NCBI GenBank assembly: GCA_963770275.1
Contig: CAVYPD010000032.1
Span: 62,001 to 126,000, forward strand
DNA length: 64,000 nt
From: Roseiarcus sp963770275
GTDB taxonomy: Bacteria; Pseudomonadota; Alphaproteobacteria; Rhizobiales; Beijerinckiaceae
Reading direction: 5' to 3'
Made by a program: the position numbers and the translations under genes. Positions 34,595 to 43,404 of the stretch are shown in pieces. Under the pieces are notes generated by a model, which was given only the letters and a program-made list of their open reading frames with translations, was not told the origin of the DNA and did not search any database. The stretch's first letter is position 1. Each line of letters starts with the position of its first letter.

Positions 34595-36181
34595 TCAGTG
34601 CGCAGCCTGCGCCGGGACCTTCGCGGGGCCGACGTTGCGCAGGAAGGGAACCAGCATCGTCGCGAAGATGAAGGCGACCATGATGGCGAGAAAGGCGTCG
34701 GCGTAAGCCATCGTCGACGCCTCGCGGTATGTGAGAGCCCAGAGCTGCTTGAGCGCCGCCTGGTAGCCCGCTTGCTGGCTTCCTGGGATCGCCGCGTAGC
34801 GCTGAGCGACCTCGTTCACGAGCCTCGTCATGGCGCCGTTGGCCGGCGTCAGGTTCGACGCGATCGCATGGAAGTGGAAATTGGTGCGGTTGTTGAGGAT
34901 CGCGCCGCAGACCGCGATGCCGACAGCGCCTCCGAGGTTGCGCATCATGTTGAACAAGCCGCTCGCATATTTGAGCCGTTCCGGCGGCAAGCTGCCGAGG
35001 CCGAGATTGACGCTCGGCGCGACCGCGAACACTTGCGGAAAACCGCGCAAGATCTGCGGCAGGAAAAGCTCGGCCGCGCCCCATTCATGGGTGATGAAGC
35101 TGAAGCTCCACATCGACAGACCGAACGACGCAAGGCCAATCATCATAAGCCAGCGCGTGTCAAACTTTTTCGCGAGCATGACATAGACCGGCACGCCGAC
35201 GAGAGAGGCCATCCCGGTCGAGAAAACGGCCATGCCGGTCTGCCAGGCGCTGAATCCTCGCACATAACCGAGAAACAATGGCGTGAGGTAGATGGTTGAG
35301 AAGATGCCGATGCCGGTGATGAAAGAGAGGATGCAGCCGAGGGTGAAGTTCCGGTTTCCCAGCGCTCGCAGGTCGACAACCGGCCTCGCAAAAGTGAGGC
35401 TGCGGACGACGAACAGGAAGCCCGCGACGACGGCGATCATCGCGCAATCACGAATGGTCGCGTCGTCAAACCAGTTCCAGCGCGATCCTTCCTCGAGCAC
35501 GTATTCCAAGGTTCCAAGCGTCATCGCCAAGAGGATGATGCCGGGATAGTCGGCGCCCTTGAGCAACGAGAGATCCGGCTTGTCGATCTTCACCAGGAGG
35601 GGCACCAGGATCGATATGGCTATGCCGGGCGCGACGTTGATGTAGAAAAGCCAGCGCCAGTCGAGTGTATCGGTGATGAAGCCGCCGATCACGGGTCCGA
35701 GCGTCGGCGCGACCGATGCGATCGCGCCGACCACGGCGGCCGAATAGACGCGGCGCGGACCTTGGAAATAATGAAAGGTGGAGGTGAAGACGATCGGGAT
35801 CATCGAGGCGCCCAGCATGCCCTGAAGCGCGCGGAAGACGATCATGCTTTCGATGTTCCAGGCGAGCCCGCACAGCATGCTTGCGATGGTGAAGCCGACG
35901 GAAGAGGCGGTGAACAGCCAGCGGGTCGAGAACACGCGGGTCAACCACCCCGACAGCGGGATCATGATGATCTCGGCGATGAGATAGGCCGTCTGCACCC
36001 AGCTGATCTGATCTTGCGCCGCCGACAGGCCGCCGCCGATGTCCTGGAGCGACGAAGCGACGATCTGGATGTCGAGGAGCGCAATGAACATGCCCACGCA
36101 CATCACCACGAACGGCCCGAGGTCCCACACCCAGCTCCTTTGGGGCGGCGCGGCCGTCAAGGGCATGGCCGCAGAGGTCAT
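34595..36181 (-). CDS. emrB: EmrB/QacA-type (DHA2) multidrug efflux MFS transporter
   Basis: A 528-residue, 14-helix major-facilitator protein. Visible are MCVGMFIALLDIQIVASSLQ (first helix with the DHA motif LDxxIV), SGWLTRVFSTRWLF (motif A region), RALQGMLGASMIP and LGPVIGGFITDTLDWRWLFYIN (motif C). It exports hydrophobic compounds through a tripartite EmrAB-TolC-like path. Its ATG (36181) overlaps the stop of emrA. The open frame continues upstream into emrA but has no meaning there. Confidence 0.92.
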   Translation of the reverse strand: MTSAAMPLTAAPPQRSWVWDLGPFVVMCVGMFIALLDIQIVASSLQDIGGGLSAAQDQISWVQTAYLIAEIIMIPLSGWLTRVFSTRWLFTASSVGFTIASMLCGLAWNIESMIVFRALQGMLGASMIPIVFTSTFHYFQGPRRVYSAAVVGAIASVAPTLGPVIGGFITDTLDWRWLFYINVAPGIAISILVPLLVKIDKPDLSLLKGADYPGIILLAMTLGTLEYVLEEGSRWNWFDDATIRDCAMIAVVAGFLFVVRSLTFARPVVDLRALGNRNFTLGCILSFITGIGIFSTIYLTPLFLGYVRGFSAWQTGMAVFSTGMASLVGVPVYVMLAKKFDTRWLMMIGLASFGLSMWSFSFITHEWGAAELFLPQILRGFPQVFAVAPSVNLGLGSLPPERLKYASGLFNMMRNLGGAVGIAVCGAILNNRTNFHFHAIASNLTPANGAMTRLVNEVAQRYAAIPGSQQAGYQAALKQLWALTYREASTMAYADAFLAIMVAFIFATMLVPFLRNVGPAKVPAQAAH

Positions 36182-37278
36182 GGCGCGTCTCCCGAAGACG
36201 ACCGCGTGTCCACGCCGACGTTTGCCGACAGGCCCGGCCTGAGGCCGCGTAGCATCGGATCGTCGTCGAGCTTGATGCGAATGGGAACGCGCTGAACGAT
36301 CTTGGTGAAGTTGCCGGTGGCGTTCTCGGGTGGGATCACGCTGAAGATGGCGCCTGTCGCGGGCGCCATTGTGAGCACATGGCCGCGAAAGACGTGGTTC
36401 GGCAGGACATCGGCGACAACCGTCGCGGCTTGTCCCGGCACCATATGCTCGAGCTGGCTTTCCTTGAAGTTGGCGTCCACCCAAAGGTCATGCGCGGGGA
36501 TGATTGTGACGAGATAGGCGCCGCCGGCGACATAGGCGCCGACTTGGGCGGCGCGATTGCCGACATAGCCGTCGATCGGGGAGCGTATATCGGTGTAGCC
36601 GAGGTTCAGCTCGGCCGTATGCTGATCGGCCTCGGCCTGGGTGACATCGGCCTTAGCGACGGCGATCTCCGCGTCCAGCACCGTCAGCTGTTGCTTCGAA
36701 GCGTCCAGGCCGGCTTCGGACGAAATCACGCTGGCTTCAGCCGCCAAATTGAGTGACGACGCCCTCTCCGAATTTTGCCGCGATCCGGCGGCGGTCTGCG
36801 CAAGGTCGCGATACCTTTGGTCGTCCTGCTTGGCGAACGCCGCTTGCGCAGTCTTGGCGTCGAGGTCCGCCTTCGCTTGGCGGATCGTTGTTTGTTGCAT
36901 CGTTTGCTTGCGCTCGAGACTGTCTAGGGTCGCCTTGCGCGCCTCGACAATCGCGGCCGCGCGGTCGGCGGCGGCGCGAAAGTCGCGGTCGTCGAGACGG
37001 ATCAGCGGCTGTCCTGCGCGGACATATTCGTTGTCGCCGACGAGGATCTGCGCGACGAAGCCGGCCACATGCGGCGATATCGGGGTGACATTGCCCCCGG
37101 CATAGGCGTCGTCAGTGCTCTCGATGAAGCGGCCGACGCTCCAATACTCGTAGCCGTACCGCGCCCCGACGAACGCGATGATTCCGCCAAGCGTCGCATA
37201 GGCGAGCCATTTGAGCCGCGCTCTTGTCAGCAGTCCGGTTGCGACTGGTTCGGTGTGTTCACCCGCGATGGCGCTCAT
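36178..37278 (-). CDS. emrA: EmrA-type HlyD-family membrane fusion protein
   Basis: A 366-residue adaptor with one N-terminal helix (ATLGGIIAFVGARYGYEYW), the biotinyl-lipoyl-like block YAGGNVTPISPHVAGFV, a long alpha-helical hairpin (about 85-195) and GYVGNRAAQVGAYVAGGAYL. It bridges EmrB and an outer-membrane channel. It is co-transcribed with emrB (ATGA overlap). A perfect palindrome GCGTATATACGC lies 46 bases upstream, and a MarR gene is next to it. Confidence 0.92.
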   Translation of the reverse strand: MSAIAGEHTEPVATGLLTRARLKWLAYATLGGIIAFVGARYGYEYWSVGRFIESTDDAYAGGNVTPISPHVAGFVAQILVGDNEYVRAGQPLIRLDDRDFRAAADRAAAIVEARKATLDSLERKQTMQQTTIRQAKADLDAKTAQAAFAKQDDQRYRDLAQTAAGSRQNSERASSLNLAAEASVISSEAGLDASKQQLTVLDAEIAVAKADVTQAEADQHTAELNLGYTDIRSPIDGYVGNRAAQVGAYVAGGAYLVTIIPAHDLWVDANFKESQLEHMVPGQAATVVADVLPNHVFRGHVLTMAPATGAIFSVIPPENATGNFTKIVQRVPIRIKLDDDPMLRGLRPGLSANVGVDTRSSSGDAP

Positions 37279-37323
37279 CGCACTCTCCTTTGTTTCTATC
37301 TTTTTGCGGCCGAACTGATAAGA

Positions 37324-37335
37324 GCGTATATACGC
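37324..37335. promoter_or_regulatory. Palindromic MarR-type operator upstream of emrA
   Basis: A perfect 12-base palindrome GCGTATATACGC followed by CTATATGG. The core ATATACGC recurs twice in the promoter region of the neighbouring MarR gene (37867-37900), which links the two promoters to one regulator. Confidence 0.65.
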
Positions 37336-37407
37336 CTATATGGTCCAACGGATTGAAACTGGCGCCTGCGGTTCAGTCAGCCGCCGCAGTCGGCTTCCAC
37401 GGGAAGG

Positions 37408-37839
37408 TCAGTCGCCGACAACCTCGTGCAGCAACGCGCGCAGACCAACGGTTCGCTCACTGCCGAAGGCGGTCGCAAACTCTCGTTGCGCATCCTTCCA
37501 GCCCTGGAACCCGGCCCGCAATCGTTCGAGGCCGGTGTCCGTCAATCGCAGCTCCTTGCTGCGACGGTCCGTCCGGCCCGGCTTGATGCTGATCAGGCCG
37601 TCGCGCTCGAGCGGCAGGATGTTTCGGCCAAGCGTGGTGCGGTCCATCACCATTTCCTCGGCCAACGCATTGATCGTCATGACCCCATGTCGCCGCAACC
37701 TGGCGAGAATGGAAAACTGCGTTGTTCGCAGGCCCGCCGAGGCGAGATGCCGATCATAGAACTGCGTGACATGGCGCGCCGCCTGGCGGACGGCGAGGCA
37801 GGTGCATTCTTCGAGCGGCGGCAGCTTATCGATCGACAT
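37408..37839 (-). CDS. MarR-family transcriptional regulator of the emrAB pump
   Basis: A 143-residue winged-helix protein. RTTQFSILARLRRHGVMTIN, ALAEEMVMDRTTLGRNILPL (recognition helix) and RDGLISIKPGRTDRRSKELRL (wing; given in parts: DGLISIKPGRTDRR) are typical of MarR. It lies ahead of emrA in the same direction and divergent from an SDR gene. Palindromic ATATACGC sites precede it and emrA, so autoregulation and control of the pump are likely. Ligand unknown. Confidence 0.88.
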   Translation of the reverse strand: MSIDKLPPLEECTCLAVRQAARHVTQFYDRHLASAGLRTTQFSILARLRRHGVMTINALAEEMVMDRTTLGRNILPLERDGLISIKPGRTDRRSKELRLTDTGLERLRAGFQGWKDAQREFATAFGSERTVGLRALLHEVVGD

Positions 37840-37866
37840 TTCGAACTCTCGTCCTTGACATTAGGA

Positions 37867-37900
37867 GCATATACGCCTAGTTATGCGCATATACGCATAA
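37867..37900. promoter_or_regulatory. Double operator in the MarR / SDR divergent promoter
   Basis: GCATATACGCCTAG at 37867-37880 is followed directly by a palindrome at 37881-37900 with 7-base arms TTATGCG and CGCATAA. Both contain CATATACGC, the same core as the emrA operator. The site lies between the start codons of the MarR gene and the divergent SDR gene, so both may be regulated. Confidence 0.65.
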
Positions 37901-37927
37901 TGTCAAGGCCAGATCAGGAGCTCCCCA

Positions 37928-38745
37928 ATGACCAATTCCCTCGGCACGGCCCTCGTTACCGGCGCGTCGTCCGGCATCGGCGCCGTTTACGCCGACCGGC
38001 TCGCGAAGCGCGGCTACGACCTCATCCTCGTCGCGCGCAATGGCGAGAAACTGAAATCCTTGAGCCGCGCGACTGACGTCAGAGACGGGTCGCTCCGTCA
38101 AAGTGATACCCGCCGATCTCGGCGACAAAGCGGCGCTCGCGAAGGTCGAAGCGGTGCTTCGCGACGACAAGAGCATCACAATGCTCGTCAACAACGCCGG
38201 CACGGCCGCCCTCACGCCACTCCTGGACTCCAACGTCGATCAGATGGAAGCGATGATTGCGCTGAACGTCACCGCGCTCACGCGTCTGACCTATGCGGCC
38301 GCCCCCGCTTTCGTCGCGCGTGGCGCAGGCACGATCATCAACATCGGATCTGTGGTCGGCATCGTGCCTGAGAGGCTCAATGGCGTGTATGGCGCGGGCA
38401 AGGCCTATGTCCTTGCTCTCACTCATTCGCTGCAACACGAGCTCGCCGGCAAAGGCGTTCGCGTCCAGGCGGTGCTGCCCGCGGCGACCGCGACGGACAT
38501 TTGGGAAAAGGGCGGCTTTCACCACTCGAAGCTGCCCGCTGGCACCGTGATGTCGACCGAGGACATGGTCGACGCGGCTTTGGTCGGGTCTGGACCAGGG
38601 AGAAGTGGTGACGATCCCGCCGCTTCAGGATGGCGACGATTGGACCCGCTTCGACGCGGCGCGCCTCGCGCTCGCGCCGAAGTTCGGCAATTCGGCTCCG
38701 GCGCCCAGATATCGCGTCGCCGAACCCGCGCGGAAGATCGCTTAA
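37928..38745 (+). CDS. Short-chain dehydrogenase/reductase, two frameshifts
   Basis: The N-terminus has TALVTGASSGIGAVYADRLA (TGxxxGxG cofactor site). After an extra C near 38065 the frame reads ETGRSVKVIPADLGDKAALA, then LVNNAGTAALTPLL and the catalytic YGAGKAYVLALTHSL (Tyr-x3-Lys). After an extra G near 38588 it ends GLDQGEVVTIPPLQDGDDW ... ARKIA at TAA 38743-38745. The next gene in the window starts 30 bases on. The group resembles YqjQ/DltE-like SDRs; substrate unknown. Its promoter region shares the MarR operator, so it may belong to the same stress regulon as the pump. Confidence 0.85.
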
Positions 38746-38774
38746 CCGCGAGCACGACATTCGAGGATCAAGCC

Positions 38775-39962
38775 ATGACGTCACGTTCTGTGGTGATTGC
38801 GGAGCCTGTCCGCACGGCGATCGGCGCCTTCGGCGGAACCTTGAAGGATATGCCGGCGCCGGACCTCGGCGCCGTCGCGATCCGCGCCGCGGTCGAGCGG
38901 GCCGGTCTCAAGCCTGAGGAGGTCGAGACCGTCGCGATGGGCAATGTCATTCAGGCCGGGACCAAGATGAATCCGGCCCGTCAGGCGGCGGTCCAGGCCG
39001 GCTTGCCGGTGACGGTTCCGGCCATGACGGTGAACCGCGTCTGCGGTTCGGGGGCGCAAGCGATTGTGTCCGCGGCGCAGGAGATCCTGCTCGGCAACGC
39101 CAATGCCGCCGTCGCCGGCGGCATGGAGAGCATGGATCAGGCGCCTTACCTCGTCGGACGCGGTCGGTGGGGTTATCGCCTGGGAGACGGACAGCTTTAC
39201 GACAGCGTGCTTCGGGACGGGCTCAACGACGCTTTCTCCGGCGAACACTCAGGCTGGCATACCGAGGATCTGGTGGAGAAATATCAGGTCACGCGCGAAG
39301 CCCAGGACCAATGGGCTCTGCGCTCGCAGCAGCGCTTCGCGCGCGCGCAAAGCGCGGGTCATTTCAAGTCGCAGATCGCGGCGGTCCAGGTTCCCGGCAA
39401 GAAGGGGCCGACGCCATTCGATCAGGACGAAGCCAATCGTCCCGACACCACGATCGAGGCGCTGGCGCGATTGAAGCCGGCGTTTCGCCCGGACGGCGCG
39501 ATCACCGCCGGCAATGCGCCCGGCCTCAACGACGCGGCGGCCGCCATGGTGCTCGCGGATGAGGCCTGGGCGGAGAAGCGCGGCCTCAAGCCGGCCGCGC
39601 GGCTCGTCGCCTACGGCATTGCCGCGGTCGAGCCCGGCATGTTCGGTCTCGGACCGGTGCCGGCCGTCAAGCAGGCGTTGCAGCGCGCCGGATGGGAGAT
39701 CGGCTCAATCGAGCGGGCGGAGATCAATGAGGCGTTCGCGGCGATCGCCATCGTCGTCGCGCGCGAGCTCGGGCTGTCCGACGAGATCGTCAATGTCGAT
39801 GGCGGCGCTGTCGCGCACGGCCATCCGATCGGCGCGACCGGCGCGGTGCTGACCACGAAGCTCATCCACTCGATGCGCCGCGATGGTCTGAAGCGCGGTC
39901 TGGTCACGCTCTGCATCGGCGGCGGCCAGGGCATCGCGCTCGCGATCGAAACGCTGCACTGA
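38775..39962 (+). CDS. Acetyl-CoA acetyltransferase / thiolase
   Basis: A 395-residue thiolase that condenses two acetyl-CoA or cleaves 3-ketoacyl-CoA. The nucleophile cysteine is in TVNRVCGSGAQAI (about residue 89), the histidine in GGAVAHGHPIGATGA, and the second cysteine in TLCIGGGQGIALA. NEAFAA is present. ATG 38775 gives a normal N-terminus (VVIAEPVRTAIGAFGG). It follows the SDR by about 30 bases. Whether it serves polyhydroxybutyrate synthesis or degradation cannot be decided, as no phaB or phaC is nearby. Confidence 0.92.
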   Translation: MTSRSVVIAEPVRTAIGAFGGTLKDMPAPDLGAVAIRAAVERAGLKPEEVETVAMGNVIQAGTKMNPARQAAVQAGLPVTVPAMTVNRVCGSGAQAIVSAAQEILLGNANAAVAGGMESMDQAPYLVGRGRWGYRLGDGQLYDSVLRDGLNDAFSGEHSGWHTEDLVEKYQVTREAQDQWALRSQQRFARAQSAGHFKSQIAAVQVPGKKGPTPFDQDEANRPDTTIEALARLKPAFRPDGAITAGNAPGLNDAAAAMVLADEAWAEKRGLKPAARLVAYGIAAVEPGMFGLGPVPAVKQALQRAGWEIGSIERAEINEAFAAIAIVVARELGLSDEIVNVDGGAVAHGHPIGATGAVLTTKLIHSMRRDGLKRGLVTLCIGGGQGIALAIETLH

Positions 39963-39981
39963 GCGGCAAGGAAGCGGAGAG

Positions 39982-40720
39982 ATGACCGAGCGCCACATTG
40001 ACGACTTCGCGGTCGGGGAGAAATTGTCGCGTCGCTCGCTGGTCGCGGGCGCGACGTTCTTCGGCGCGGCGATGGCGGCGATTGGCGAAGTCGCCAAGGC
40101 CGAGGACGCCGGCTCCGGGAGCTACAGCAATGCCGCGATTGCTTTGCCGGACGCAGGCGCTGCGAAAACCCGCGAGGAGCAAATCCGCGCCGTCAGGATC
40201 GCACGCGCGATGCGCGCGGGACCGTCGCGTGATTACGGAGCACGCGACGGTCGCCGAGATGGATAAGCAGGGCCGCATGACCGAGGTCTTGCGACAAGGC
40301 ACGAACGAGTGGGTCTGCATGCCCGGCAACGAAGATGTCGTCGGCGATCCGCCCATGTGTGTCGACGCCTTGGGCATGCAATGGTTCAAGGATCTGCTCG
40401 AGGGCAAGCCGCAGCCGACCAACGCGGCGCCGGGGCTTTGCTACATGCTCTGCGGCGCGACGCAGCACAGCAACACGGACGCCCACGACAAAACGAGCCC
40501 CGCCATACCGATTGGCCCGCACTGGATGATCCTCTGGCCGTTCGACGCCAACCATTGCGGACTGCCGACGACAGTCCGGGACGCCGGCGCGTGGATCATG
40601 TTCGCCGGAACGCCTTACGCTTATCTGCACGTCTGCGGGACGCCCTGGGCGGGCGCCGAATATTTGCCGGGCGACGAAGCGGTCTGGACAATGCGCTATC
40701 GGAAAAAGACCGCCGGTTGA
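39982..40720 (+). CDS. Tat-exported protein of unknown function, frameshifted
   Basis: The N-terminus holds a twin-arginine signal (LSRRSLVAGATFFGAAMAA) ending around AKA-ED. One extra base near 40225 moves the frame; the rest reads VITEHATVAEMDKQGRMTEV, WVCMPGNEDVVGDPPMC, GLCYMLCGATQHSNTDAHD, NHCGLPTTVRDAGAWIMF and LHVCGTPW. Several conserved-looking cysteines and histidines suggest a folded, perhaps metal-binding periplasmic protein. I do not recognise a named family. It follows the thiolase by 19 bases. Confidence 0.75.
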
Positions 40721-40769
40721 GGCGCCATCGACGCGTTGATGCGCCGAAGGAAGCGTCTATGCTCAGCCA

Positions 40770-41111
40770 ATGAGCCTCGACCATCATCTCGCAACCTACG
40801 GCACTCTGGCGCCTGGACGTTCCAATCATCATCAGCTTTCCGATCTGCGGGGCGAGTGGAGCATCGGGACAGTCAGAGGCAAGCTCGTTGATAAGGGTTG
40901 GGGAGCCGCGCTCGGATATCCGGCGCTGGTTCTCGATGCTGACGGCGACAAGATCGAAGTTCACCTTTTCAGGTCGGCGGACCTTCCGAAACATTGGAGC
41001 CGCCTGGATGATTTTGAGGGAAGCGAATACCGCCGCGCCCCCGTTCAAGTTGAGACGGAGGACGGTCTCGTCGATGCGTGGATTTACGTGAGCGTTGATC
41101 CCGCTCAATAA
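40770..41111 (+). CDS. Gamma-glutamylcyclotransferase-like (AIG2/YtfP) protein
   Basis: A 113-residue protein with YGTLAPGRSNH near residue 10, the substrate-binding YGTL motif of the GGCT-like fold, then GKLVDKGWGAALGYPAL and LDDFEGSEYRRAPVQV, which contains the catalytic glutamate position. Such small proteins act on gamma-glutamylamines or similar adducts. Stands alone between the Tat protein and a convergent methyltransferase. Confidence 0.82.
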   Translation: MSLDHHLATYGTLAPGRSNHHQLSDLRGEWSIGTVRGKLVDKGWGAALGYPALVLDADGDKIEVHLFRSADLPKHWSRLDDFEGSEYRRAPVQVETEDGLVDAWIYVSVDPAQ

Positions 41112-41180
41112 CGGCGGTCAGTGGCGCGAATGCTCAAAAGGGAACGCGGAACGGAAGGGTCTAACGAGCGTAGCGCCTGT

Positions 41181-41925
41181 CTAGGCGCGCTCGAACACCT
41201 CGGCTCGCGCTTCGACAATGTCCTTGATCATCCCATCGGCAGCGAAGGGCGCGAGCGCCTCGCGCATGGCGCTCTTCATGGCGGAAACTTCGTCACCGAG
41301 CCGCTCCGACGAGGAGGTCGACATCGACAGCACGCGTTCGACCAGACGCTCGACCGGAACGGCGTAGGTCCCCTCGACCCGGATCGTTCCGGTTCGGGTG
41401 AACGAGCCGTCGGCGAAGAACGTGCGATGATCGCGCGACGGCCGATCGCCCTTCCATCGATCGCGCACGGCGTTGAAAGTCTCGAGCCACGGGTTGCGCC
41501 CGTCTTTGGCGCTTGTCGCGCCGCAGACCAGAACTTTTCCGCCGAGGGGCAAGGGCGCGCTCAAGCGCCGCCTGGGCAGGCTCGGGATCGAGCCAGTGGA
41601 TCGCGCGGCCGATGGTGACGATGTCGAATGCGCCGAGGCTCGCGGCGACGTCCTCGAACCGGCCCTCGATGAACCTCACCGCGACGCCGGCGCGCTCGGC
41701 CGCCGCGCGAGCGGCCTCGACCATGCCCGGCTCTGGATCCACGCCGACGACCTCCCGGCAAAAGTGCGCGAAGCCAATCGCCAGAATGCCCGGTCCGGCG
41801 CCGACATCGAGCAGGCGCTGACTTCCGTCCAGGCCAAGCTCAAGCGCGACCCCAGCGAAGAACGCCGCGCCATAGGGCGGCCGGGCGCTTTCGTAATAGG
41901 CGACAGTGGAGGCGAAGCGTCCCAT
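41181..41925 (-). CDS. Class I SAM-dependent methyltransferase, frameshifted
   Basis: The first frame (from 41925) has LLDVGAGPGILAIGFAHF (motif I), VVGVDPEPGMVEAARAAAE and FDIVTIGRAIHWLDPE, as in UbiE/Tam-type enzymes. It breaks after LERALAP; one extra base near 41555 leads to the second frame GGKVLVCGATSAKDGRNPW and on to the stop at 41181. Together about 247 residues. Substrate unknown. Confidence 0.85.
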
Positions 41926-42107
41926 GGCGATCCTTGGCCCGCGTCGATCGCGACGCGCGCAGGGTCAGAACCATGCGACCGCGGCGTCAACATGGCGGCC
42001 GTCAACATCGACAACAAACGCTGCGTTCAACTAATCGCGATTTCTGGAACAGATGAGGGGTCTCAAGGGTTCGTTCGCCGAGGGGTTAGAACTCATAGGA
42101 GACCAAG

Positions 42108-42431
42108 ATGACACGTTTAGCACTTCTTGCGACCGCGGTTACGTTAACGCTCGGCGCGACACCTGTGCTTGCCCAGACCTTCAGCGACTATAACGGCAAG
42201 GATACCGTTGCCACTCGCGAGCAGGGGAACACGGCTGCTGTCGGCACGGTCGGCAACCCGAACTACAACGGCGGATGGAGCAATGGCGGCATTCCGATCA
42301 TTGGGCCGCTGTTCGGCGCAGTGACTTCGCCAATCGCGATGACGACCGGCGGCGGTTGGGCCCAGTCTGGCCCGGCTTGCGGCCTCTATCACGACTTCAA
42401 CGGCCGCTATACGTCGGTCTGCGGACTGTAA
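42108..42431 (+). CDS. Small secreted protein, hypothetical
   Basis: A 107-residue protein with a clear signal peptide (LALLATAVTLTLGATPVLAQ, cut after LAQ). The mature part is rich in Gly, Asn and Thr, with GNPNYNGGWSNGGIPIIGPL and a C-terminal pair of cysteines (PACGLYHDF, TSVCGL) that may form a disulfide. GGAGACCAAG precedes the start. No family recognised. Confidence 0.7.
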   Translation: MTRLALLATAVTLTLGATPVLAQTFSDYNGKDTVATREQGNTAAVGTVGNPNYNGGWSNGGIPIIGPLFGAVTSPIAMTTGGGWAQSGPACGLYHDFNGRYTSVCGL

Positions 42432-42463
42432 GATCAGTCCAGACTTTGTGTGAAATCTAGACG

Positions 42464-42492
42464 CGCCGCCCTCGCATTTCGCGGGGGCGGCG
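42464..42492 (+). terminator. GC-rich hairpin after the small secreted protein gene
   Basis: An 8-bp stem CGCCGCCC/GGGCGGCG with an inner CGC/GCG pair, 33 bases after the stop codon and between converging genes. There is no T-run, so it is at best a weak or bidirectional terminator. Confidence 0.35.
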
Positions 42493-42532
42493 GCGTTATG
42501 GGTGCGTTTCGCTCCAGCGACTCGCCCTGGAG

Positions 42533-43279
42533 TTACCTCTGTCCGCCCGACGCCGAAATGCGCTCGCCGGTCAGCCAGGATGACTGGTCCGAGGCCAGAA
42601 ACAGCGCCACGCGCGCGATGTCGTCCGGTTGACCGAGACGGCCAAGAGGGATCGGCGCGCCGATGGCCTTCGCCATCTCGAGCGTAATGCCGAGGTCCTT
42701 GACCCCTTCGGTGGCTGTCATGCCCGGCGCGATGGCGTTGACTCTGATTTTCCGGTCACTCAGTTCTTTCGCCAGCGCTTTGGTGATCGAGTCGATCGCG
42801 CTCTTCGAGGCCGAATAGACGACCGAGTTCGGCACCGGGTTGATGCTCGAAATCGTGCTGATATTGATCACGCTGCCGCCTTCGCCGTTGAAGGCGCTCA
42901 CTGCCTCTTGCGTCGCAAGCAGCGTCCCCAAAACGTTGGTGTCGAACTGGCGATGAAACTCCGCTTCGGTCACCGCCTCGAGCGGCTCGAAGGTGAACAC
43001 GCCCGCGTTGTTGACGAGGATGCTGGGCGCGCCGAGCTTCGCCTTCGTTTCCGCGAACAGGCGCTTGACGTCGGCGCTCTTTGAGACATTCGCCTGGATC
43101 GCGATCGCCTTGCCGCCGTCGCGCTTGATTTGCTCGACAACCCGGTCGGCCCCGGCTCTGTCCGAAGAGTAATTGACGGCGACCGCCGCGCCCGCCTCGG
43201 CAAAGCGGAGCGCGATCGCCGCGCCAATGCCCTTCGAGGCGCCCGTCACGATCGCCACTTTTCCGCTGAGTTCACCCAT
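42533..43279 (-). CDS. Short-chain dehydrogenase/reductase (FabG-like)
   Basis: A 248-residue classical SDR: VAIVTGASKGIGAAIALRFA (NAD(P) site), VNYSSDRAGAD (favouring NADP), ILVNNAGVFTFEPL, SVINISTISSINPVPNSVVY and SASKSAIDSITKALAKEL (catalytic Tyr-Ser-Ala-Ser-Lys), and a C-terminal SSWLTGERISASGGQR. It is divergent from a LysR gene 125 bases away, a common pairing in which the regulator controls the reductase. Confidence 0.92.
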   Translation of the reverse strand: MGELSGKVAIVTGASKGIGAAIALRFAEAGAAVAVNYSSDRAGADRVVEQIKRDGGKAIAIQANVSKSADVKRLFAETKAKLGAPSILVNNAGVFTFEPLEAVTEAEFHRQFDTNVLGTLLATQEAVSAFNGEGGSVINISTISSINPVPNSVVYSASKSAIDSITKALAKELSDRKIRVNAIAPGMTATEGVKDLGITLEMAKAIGAPIPLGRLGQPDDIARVALFLASDQSSWLTGERISASGGQR

Positions 43280-43404
43280 TGCCCTGCTCCTGTGCTTTTG
43301 CCGGCGCCGCGATGGACTGCGGCACGCTCTGATGGGCTTGAGCTAAGCAATGCGGCTAGCGATAGGTATTGCGCTACAAAAGATATGATATATTCGTAAC
43401 TTGC

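Noticed and set aside
38103..39962. Apparent SDR-thiolase fusion protein of 619 residues
   Set aside because: The join reads through the SDR tail in a wrong frame. The true SDR end (ARKIA, TAA 38743-38745) and a proper thiolase ATG at 38775 show two genes.
43346..43371. GCAAT/ATTGC inverted repeat as a definite LysR site
   Set aside because: Arms are only five bases with 16 between. Kept as a remark in the LysR entry, not as a separate feature.
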